The notes under the pieces: model-generated | Database searches by the model: none | The model's input: the letters and a program-made list of their open reading frames with translations, nothing else | What the model was told of the DNA's origin: nothing | Translations under genes and position numbers: made by a program | Shown here: one piece after another, positions 57,027-64,000 of the stretch | Numbering within the stretch: position 1 is the stretch's first letter | How the letters are laid out: every line of letters begins with the position of its first letter | NCBI GenBank assembly: GCA_963691705.1 | Contig: OY829546.1 | Span: 36,240,040 to 36,304,039, forward strand | Reading direction: 5' to 3' | From: Viola odorata | Lineage: Eukaryota > Streptophyta > Magnoliopsida > Malpighiales > Violaceae | DNA: 64,000 nt

Positions 57027-60000
57027 TGTTGCGCCTCGAAATTTAAAAATTCACGAGTGTGCAACGAAATTTGGGACCTTCAGATGCTCGGCGTACAGGA
57101 CGCCTAGCAGCATGCAATGAAGTCGCCACCCTAATTTGGTTGCTAGGCTTAGGGAACCCTAATCGTCATGGTATAGGAAATATAATAAGTAAAAAAAAAC
57201 TAAAGGCACAAAAAAGGGGTCTGGACCCCAGACAAAGGTTCGGGGTCGTATTATGGTCTCGGGAAGGTGTTAGGCACCCGAGTCACATCCGAAAACGGTT
57301 ACCGGTTGATGAGAGAGGTGTTTAAAAAGGTGTTTGATAAAATGCGTTTTGAAAAAAGGGCCCTCAGAGGAATCGTCACTTTAGTCTTTTTTATGATCGT
57401 GATGGGACTGAATTTTCCGTAAGACTGAATGAGTGCCCTCTTTTTTCATCATCGGGCCATGCATGATTAACTTAATTACTACGTGATCCTAACATGGATT
57501 GCTAACAGAGTACCAATTTAAATGATTGATTTTAAAGTGAAAAACTGAAGTGGGATCGAAAGTCCCCATGTACATGCAGTCAATACAAGCGAGAATTTAA
57601 AATCATATGAACATGGCATTTTAAGCAACTCTTTAAACACGTTGTTCATGTGGGTTGATTTTAATTCTAGCAGTTCTATATATCATGCATGCAGTTGATA
57701 TTTGCGAAAAGCATCGAATAAATAAAAAGGACTTGTGAGGCGTACTTTCGAGCGAAGCTTGAAATTAACCTACAAAATGAGAGTGTTAGTGATAGCTTGA
57801 GAAATAACTACGCAATTTTAAGAGTGCGAAAATTTAAATGACAGTTGATTGCATACGAGAAATGATGGATTTCACGCATACGAAAGTGAGATGCTGAGTT
57901 TGATAAAAATGATGACAGTTGATTGTACGCGAAAAATGATGGATTTTACGCATACGAGATTTAAATGCTGAGTTGATTTGCATGCGAAAAATGATGGATT
58001 TTAAGCATGCGAGAATTTAAAGGCTACGTTGATTGCATGCGAAAAATGATTGATTTTACGCATACGAAAATTAAATGCTGGGTTGTTTGCATGCGAAAAA
58101 TGATTGATTTTCAGCATACGAGAATTTAAATGCGAGGTTGATTGCATGCGAAAAATGATTAATTTTATGCATACGAGAATTTAAATGCTACGTTGATTGC
58201 ATGCGAAAAATGATTGATTTTAAGCATACGAAAATGAAAATGCTACGTTGATCGCATGCGAAAAATGATTGATTTTAAGCATGCGAAAATGAAATGCTGT
58301 TTTGATTAGTGCAGAAAAATTAAATGTTGAGGGCAGAAAAATTAAATGTAGTTGACGGTTTACAGGGAATAAAAAAAGTTTGTCGATGTGCCGAAAATAA
58401 AACAGGTTGATAATGCAGAGAATAAACAGTTGGATCTTTGCAGAAAATAAACAGTTGATATTGCGACCGACCATGTAGGCGGTATTGAATTTAAATTGCT
58501 GAAAGTAAATTGCTGAAATTTAAAGTGCGGAAAAGTAAAGTGCGGAAAATTAAAGTGCGGAAAAGTAAACAGTTGATAATTTGCGGAAGGATTTCCAGCA
58601 GTTTTGCGAAAAATTAAAGCAGTTGAATATTTACGAAAATTAAAATACGACCGACCATATAGGCGGTATTGAATTTAAATTGCTGAAATTTTAAAGTGCT
58701 GAAAAGTAAAGTACGGAAAAGTAAACAGTTGATAATTTGCGGAAGGATTTCCAGCAGTTTTGCGAAAAAGTAAAGCAGTTGAATATTTACGAGAATTAAA
58801 ATGCGACCGACCATGTAGGCGGTATTGAATTTAAATTGCTGAAAGTAAATTGCTGAAATTTAAAGTGCAGAAAAGTAAAGTACGGAAAAGTAAACAGTTG
58901 ATAATTGCAGAAAATAAACAGTTGATATTACAGAAAATTAAAAGTGTTAGTACGACAAATAATCATACAAAGCATACGCGTATTTTACGAAAAACGTGAT
59001 CCGAAGTTTTGAAAACAATTAAAAATGGGCTGGGCCCAATTGAAGAATGAAAAGAAGTGAAAAATGGGCCAGGAATAGTGCCTGGCCCATGAGAATTTAA
59101 AAGGGAATGGGCCAAGCCCATTCCCGCGTGAACAGTGTCGTTGGCCTGGCACTGTTCATTCGTCACCTTTCTTGGTCGCCGGCGTACTGCCGGCGGCAAA
59201 GCTCCGGCCACAAGTGGCCGATTTGAAAATCGTTCATACCAAAATGTTCGTCTCTTCGACGACTTCCCGACCGTACCAACCCCGATTTTTAGTTTGACTC
59301 GTACAAAATTTAATTTTGAAAAAACGACAAAACCGTTAATTATCAAAAACTAATTAATTCACACAAACTAACCAACGATTTTTAAAAGTGAAAGCATGTA
59401 TTTAATCTATGTTATGTGTGTGAATTAATGACACAAAAGAAAGCAATTAAATTGCTCAAACAAGAGGCAAACGAATTTAAACAAAACTTTGGCTTAAAAA
59501 CTGAAAAAAGGCTAGAGAGAGAAAGCTCACCTCAAGGCCTTGAACTTGGACGATCTTCGCTTGAAATAAGCAACTGATCAGAGGAGGGAGAGAGGGCAAG
59601 AAAGATTGCCAATTTGGTGCCCCGAATGCGTTGGAGGAGGGGGGCTATTTATAGCCGAAGATCGCGTGAGGAGGGAGACGCGGGGCTTCGCGTGGTGGCC
59701 GGCTGGTCGCGGTGGCAAGGCTAGGCAAGCTAGCCGTGATGATGGCGGAGGGACAGGAAGCTATGGACGCGACGGGAGCAGGTGGCTCGGGCGTGGGCTA
59801 CTTCGCTGCACTCCCTTGGCACTGTTCACGTGCATTATGCATGTTAATTCAGGGGCCATTAATCTGGTTGACTTTCCTTGGTTAACCAGATCAATGGCCA
59901 TGATCAAATGGCCTTTTCTCTAATTTAAATGGCCTCGAGCCGGTTCCCGCGACCAAACGTTCTGACTTTTCGAGCCAAAGGTTCCGGCGCGTAAAGAAAA

Positions 60001-60584
60001 ATATGACGGGTTTAACTGTCTACAGCGAATGATGAGAATTCCTCGTTTAACGTGTTTATTTTCGCGTTCAAAAATGTGAAACGTTTGAACGGAAAAATAA
60101 TAACGTTACGCCGAAACTTACACGAATCACTGTAGACCGTTGCGACCAGAAAAAAATCTAGCAACTAGTTGGTGGAAAACATTTTAAAGTCAAGCTATTG
60201 TCCGAGCGAACTTACTCGGGTCCAAGAAAAGCCCGAATAAAAATAATAATAAAATAATAAAAATACTAAAAAAATGCTAAAATATAAAAAATCCTAAAAT
60301 TCATGTGATGACCTAAAACGAAGAAAAAATTAGCAAACGACTGCCGGATAATTAAAAATGTGGTTTTTAAGGCTAAAAATATTAATGATAATAATAATGA
60401 AAATACATGCCGAAAAATTAAAAATGCGATTTCGAAAGCTGACGATGCTGACAATGATGCAAAAATGCAACGAAACGCCTAAAAATGCTAGTGACATTAA
60501 ATCAACTGAAAATGACTGTAAATTAGCTGAATAACAGAAATGCTAAAATTAAATAAAAATGGCGTCAAAATTCGGGTATCAACA
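57027..60584 (-). repeat. 5' LTR of element C (3,558 bp)
   Basis: On the minus strand it begins TGTTGATACCCG at 60584 and ends GGCGCAACA at 57027. It has a TATA box at 59653-59646, a U3 inverted repeat at 59854-59899 (one mismatch), hairpins at about 59064-59160, tandem arrays at about 57840-58305 and 58450-58920. It abuts element E at 60585; the target duplication there should be GTATA. Confidence 0.92.
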
Positions 60585-61108
60585 GTATATCATCAACATA
60601 GACTTCCATGTTCCTTCCAATTTTCTTCTCGAATACTTTGTTTGTCATGTGCTGGAAGGTTGCCCTAGCATTTTTTAGTCCAAACGGCATCGCCGTGTAA
60701 CAATAGGTAGCTTTTGGAGTGATGAAGGCGGTATTTTCTTCATCTTCGACGGCCATAGGGATTTAATGATACCCAGAGTTGGCGTCTAACGAGCTTAGAT
60801 AAGCGTACTCGGCAGTCTAATCAACTAACTGGTCGATTTGAGGGAGCGAGCGGGTAGCAATCTTTGGGACAGGCATCGTTCAGGGTAGTGAAATCGATGC
60901 ACATACGCCAATCTCCGTTAGGCTTCGGAACGAGAACTGGGTTAGCTAGCCAGGTTGGATACTGGACTTCTCGGATGAAGCCCGCGTCTAGGATCTTAGT
61001 TACCTCCTTTTCAATAGCTAACGCCTTCTCTATAGAAAAGGCACGTCGTTTCTGTTAGACCGGCTTAACACAGGGATCGACGTTAAGTCGATGTTCCGCT
61101 ACTTCTCG
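60585..61108 (-). pseudogene. pol: RT N-terminal half of element E, broken and cut at YVDDI
   Basis: A continuation of the protease frame enters RT. TAA at 61057-61055 replaces a Gln codon. A duplicated GCTC near 60848-60856 shifts the frame after PKDCYPL, a TAG follows near 60818-60820, and another stop is near 60763. The last segment, 60756-60585, reads MAVEDEE to YVDDIL and is then interrupted by the C LTR. Recognisable motifs: RMCIDF, MPFGLKNA, YVDD. Confidence 0.8.
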
Positions 61109-62302
61109 CGAGATTTCGGGCATATCCGTGGGTTTCCAAGCGAACTCTCCTTTACATTTGTTCAGCAACCGAGCTAACTGAAGGTTCTCTTCCGGGCTTA
61201 GCTTTTCGCTAACCAAGAAATTCACTTCACTGATCCCGTTAACTAGTACGGGTACCATCTTATCCACAGGCTGAGTGTGTTTCTCATCGTTCTGTCCATA
61301 TGGATCCACCGTTATGCACACGTATCTATCGCAACTCTTCTGAGTCATGAGTAAATAACACTCAGCCGCTAACTTCTGATCGCCCTTGATTGAGACTACT
61401 CCATCCCAGGAGGGATATTTCATTCTCAAATATTTTTGAGATATCGCTGCTCCGAAACGGTTGAGGAAAGGTCGTCCGAGTATAGCGTTATAAGGCAGGG
61501 TTAGGTCTACAACCAAGAATAGCAACTCCTCTGACCGTTTGGAAGTATCTTCTCGAAAGTACACCGGTAGTGATGTGACTCCAGTCACTAGGATCGGGAC
61601 TCCATCTACCCCAATTATCATCTTCTTACAAGGCATCAACTCACTATCAGGACGCTTCATGAGGTTGTAAGCCTCTAATGAGAATAAATTTACCGCGCTT
61701 TGGTTGTCAACAAGGGTTCTTCTGACTCCACGATTACCGATAACGGGTGTAACTACTAACGCGTCATTATGTGGGAATACAACGCCTTTCTCGTCCTCTT
61801 CAGAGAAGGATAACACCATTCGATCTAAGGTACTTATCGCTTCGCTTTTCATTAACACGCCTTCTCGCTTTCGCTTATCTCCTGCTGCGGGTGTTACCTG
61901 CACAGGCTCATCAAGGTACGGCGTGCCTCCAGCTATGATGTTGATGATGGGGACATCATCTTCATCAATCGTGAGTGTTTCCTTACCTCTCTCTGCAAGA
62001 GTAGCGTTGCTTCCTGGAGCGCGAGGAGGTGTCTGTCTGTTATCTGGTATCCTGTTTGTCGGGTTATCCCTGGTTTCTTCTCTTGCCTTAGTGGCAAATT
62101 CTCCGAGATAGCCCTCTTCTACTAGACGTTCTATCGCCAGCTTTAATTCTCTGCACACTTCTGTGGAGTGTCCTTTAACTTTGTGAAATTTGCAAAAAGC
62201 ATTTTCCCTTCTTCCCATGACTACTCCTGGCTTCGCAGGGGCTGGATAACGAATGGGTAGGTTTCGCTGCTCCACAATCGCTAAGATTTTCGCTCTTGGC
62301 AA
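61055..62302 (-). pseudogene. gag-pro: gag C-terminus and protease of element E
   Basis: A 415-codon open segment. It begins in the conserved gag segment ILAIVEQR, has one zinc-knuckle-like CKFHKVKGHSTEVC (CX2HX4HX4C), a linker and an aspartic protease core with VDNQSAVN (near 61715-61690) and YNAILGRP (near 61470-61495), then the start of RT (PEENLQLARLL and DMPEI). The residue after Asp-Asn is Gln rather than the usual Gly, which may weaken the active site. Confidence 0.78.
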
Positions 62303-62424
62303 TATAAGGGATGGAAGGTCTGGGTCATAAATTGGCCCTTTGGGGGATCTGCTTGCTGCCGAGTGGGGGAGTTACTGGATCTTCCTCTTGAGAAGTTGCC
62401 TCTTCGCCGATTGGAGGTCTTAGG
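62303..62424 (-). pseudogene. gag: gag fragment of element E between hAT and the knuckle region
   Basis: An R/S-rich segment (SNRRRGNFSRGRSSNSP) continues gag after the hAT element. The frame shifts by one base near 62300-62310 relative to the next segment (62302-61055). Confidence 0.6.
62417..62424. repeat. Target site duplication of hAT element, left (GTCTTAGG)
   Basis: It is an exact 8-bp match to 63092-63099, the duplication length typical of hAT transposons. Confidence 0.9.
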
Positions 62425-63091
62425 CAGGGACGGAGGTACCGTATGACCAGGGGAGGCTATGGCCACCCCAAACTTTTTTAAAATTTTTTTTTTTTTTTTT
62501 AATATATGTCATTAGTATATTAGTAATAATAATAAAAAAAAAATTTGCACTCAATGACTCAAAATTTCCAACCCGTGCTCTCCCTCTCCCTCAAAAAAAA
62601 AAAATGAGCACTCAAAATTTCCAATTCCAACTCGTACTCTCCCTCTCCCTCAACCAAATTTCCTCCATTAAACCACGTTCTCCCAAAATTGAAACTTTAA
62701 CTCCTAATCCTTCTCTAAACAAAACCCAACTTTCAATTTCGCTCCAAAAATACCCAAATTTTCTAAAAATTCGAAATCCCCAATTCGAAACCTAACTCTC
62801 AAAATTTTCACCATCGTGTATTGTAACTCGAAATGATGCACACCCATTGTTAGAATAATTTTGTTTGTACCGAGTTAGTGTGTTACAGTTTTAAAGTGCA
62901 ACTTGCAAGGTAAAGTACAAATACTCTTAAACATTTTTTTCAATTTTTCGTTTAGCTCGTTTAACTTCCCTTTAAAATACTCAAAAAAAAAATTCGGGGC
63001 CGCTGCCCCCGAACCCCCGCACCCCCTGAATACAAATCCTAAATCTATCACTGCCGCCCCCCCCAAACATCGATTCCTGGCTCCGTCACTG
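62425..63091. mobile_element. Non-autonomous hAT-like element (667 bp) in gag of E
   Basis: The left end is CAGGGACGGAG. The right end read inward is CAGTGACGGAGCCAGGAATC, giving roughly 11-bp terminal repeats with one mismatch. A perfect 8-bp duplication GTCTTAGG flanks it. CAGNGRCGGAGCCAGG-type ends and adjacent C-rich stretches (GGCCACCCC at one end, GCCCCCGAACCCC at the other) are common in plant hAT families. Inside are poly-T and poly-A runs. No transposase is visible; the ORFs 62604-62795 and the 62875-63100 tail have no domain. Confidence 0.88.
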
Positions 63092-63099
63092 GTCTTAGG
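63092..63099. repeat. Target site duplication of hAT element, right (GTCTTAGG)
   Basis: Matches 62417-62424; gag of E continues on either side. Confidence 0.9.
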
Positions 63100-64000
63100 G
63101 ATGTGATCTTTTCGTTGGGCATAATCGTCGGTAAAATGATCGTCAGAGGTCGTGTTGATAGGAACGTTAAGAACCTGAGGCACGTTTTGTGGCATGTTTC
63201 GGGTTCTGTCCTTGTTCTCTTCCTCTTCCACCCTTGCGTAATTATGGGCTTTCAGCCTTAACGCGTCCAAAGTCACCGGGGGGTCTACCAATAACGTGTC
63301 TTGCAGTTTCTCATAATGACAGTTCCACTTCAAAGCCTCTATAGTGAAATTAATGGTAACGCCCGACGTTAAGGACATCTCCATGTCGAAACGACTAAGG
63401 AAATCTTTCAAAGATTCCTAAGGTTTCCTGTGTATATCGAATAAAGTTGCAGCAGATTTCTTGATGGGGACAGCGGTACTGAATCGGCTTCGAAACTTAG
63501 ATTGCAGCTGTGAAAAATTGTTAATGGATTTGGCTGGGAGACCCTCAAACCAGAGACGTGCAACTCTTGACAAGGTCATAACAAATATCTGACACAAAGC
63601 TACGTCACTGTGCATTTGAAATTGCACAAAATCCTTCACCTTGTTAAGGTGGGAAATGGGGTCCTTGGTGCCGTCATAGAACTCCGTGGGAAGCTTCACA
63701 TGCCGACTGACTCTGTGATGCCTTATGCGATGGCTAAACGGATGACCTAATGTGTCGTCAAGGATTTCGCGGGTATGACGAGACAGGGAGACTTCCAAAT
63801 GACGTCTACGCCCTCGTGGCTCAGGGGTGCGATGCCGCCTTGGAGACCGGTTACGGCTCCTTGGAGACTGGTTGCGGCTTCTACTACTCGATCTCTCGCT
63901 ACACTCAGGAGATACATCTCTACCTACTTCCTCACGCCCGCCATCCCAGTGATCTCTATACTCGTCACGCCATCGCTCTTCTTGCGATATGGGATTTCTC
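63100..64000 (-). pseudogene. gag: gag N-terminal and capsid part of element E, one nonsense codon
   Basis: It is open from the window edge on the minus strand with an R/S-rich start (SSSRSRN, SPRSRN repeats), then a Retrotrans_gag-type capsid region (LWFEGLP near 63540, FSQLQSKFRSRF near 63500). A TAG at 63420-63418 interrupts the frame, which continues unshifted (SLKDFLSRF) until the hAT element. The true start is right of the window. Confidence 0.8.

Larger units (their letters stand above)
60585..64000 (-). mobile_element. Element E: older Tat-type gypsy element hosting C and a hAT insertion (partial)
   Basis: On the minus strand it shows gag (64000-63100), a hAT insertion, end of gag and protease (62424-61055), then RT up to the YVDDI motif at 60585, where C's LTR begins. 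RT has ACPKD and PLPQID-type motifs usual for the Tat lineage but clearly different from A/B/C. Stops, a 4-bp insertion and 1-bp shifts show it is old. The 5' end lies right of the window; the remaining RT and everything downstream should lie left of the window beyond A and B. Confidence 0.85.

Noticed and set aside
62604..62795. Possible protein in the hAT element
   Set aside because: Short, low complexity and without any transposase motif.
1..64000. Host single-copy gene, tRNA or rRNA gene
   Set aside because: Every segment could be assigned to a transposable element or its repeats; no cloverleaf or rRNA-like segment was noticed by eye.

Overview
The window is intergenic plant DNA, probably from a eudicot, made entirely of nested and tandemly recombined LTR retrotransposons. 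I found no single-copy host gene, rRNA, tRNA or CRISPR array. The plant assignment rests on three things: Ty3/gypsy elements of the Tat (Ogre-like) lineage with a second, archaeal-type RNase H and a pro/RT intron; an Athila-style primer-binding site matching plant tRNA-Asp; and a small hAT element. I cannot name the species.

Layout. (A) 1-15571, plus strand: 5'-truncated Tat/Ogre element with ORF1 tail, gag-pro, intron, RT-RH-aRH-INT, a long 3' untranslated region and a 3' LTR with internal deletions. (B) 28343-15572, minus strand: a second copy whose 3' end is cut exactly where A's LTR ends, so A most simply lies inserted in B. (LTR) 28344-31900: one complete 3.56-kb LTR serving both as the 3' LTR of C and the 5' LTR of B. 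(C) 57026-31901, minus strand: third copy, with its 5' LTR at 57027-60584. (D) 38763-48690, plus strand: a young non-autonomous Athila-like element inserted in C's RT with 5-bp target duplications. It forms an LTR-int-LTR-int-LTR array with a 4,140-bp period. (E) 60585-64000, minus strand: an older Tat-type element whose RT was split by the C/B insertion and whose gag carries a 667-bp hAT element with a perfect 8-bp target duplication.

Order of events read from the nesting: E, then C/B in E, then A in B and D in C; the hAT insertion into E is not ordered relative to these. A, B, C and E are decayed by stop codons and frameshifts. C's pol is the best preserved, open apart from the D insertion. 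D's three LTRs differ at only a few sites, and the middle one is a hybrid of the outer two.

How the parts work together: in each Tat/Ogre element the LTR carries a TATA box and promotes a long RNA. ORF1, gag-pro and pol follow in order; removing a 143-151-nt intron would take out the stop codon after protease and put RT in frame. Between integrase and the 3' LTR lie 3-4 kb of minisatellites, hairpins, exon-like modules and a short antisense ORF. D has no enzymes and would depend on proteins supplied by a relative.
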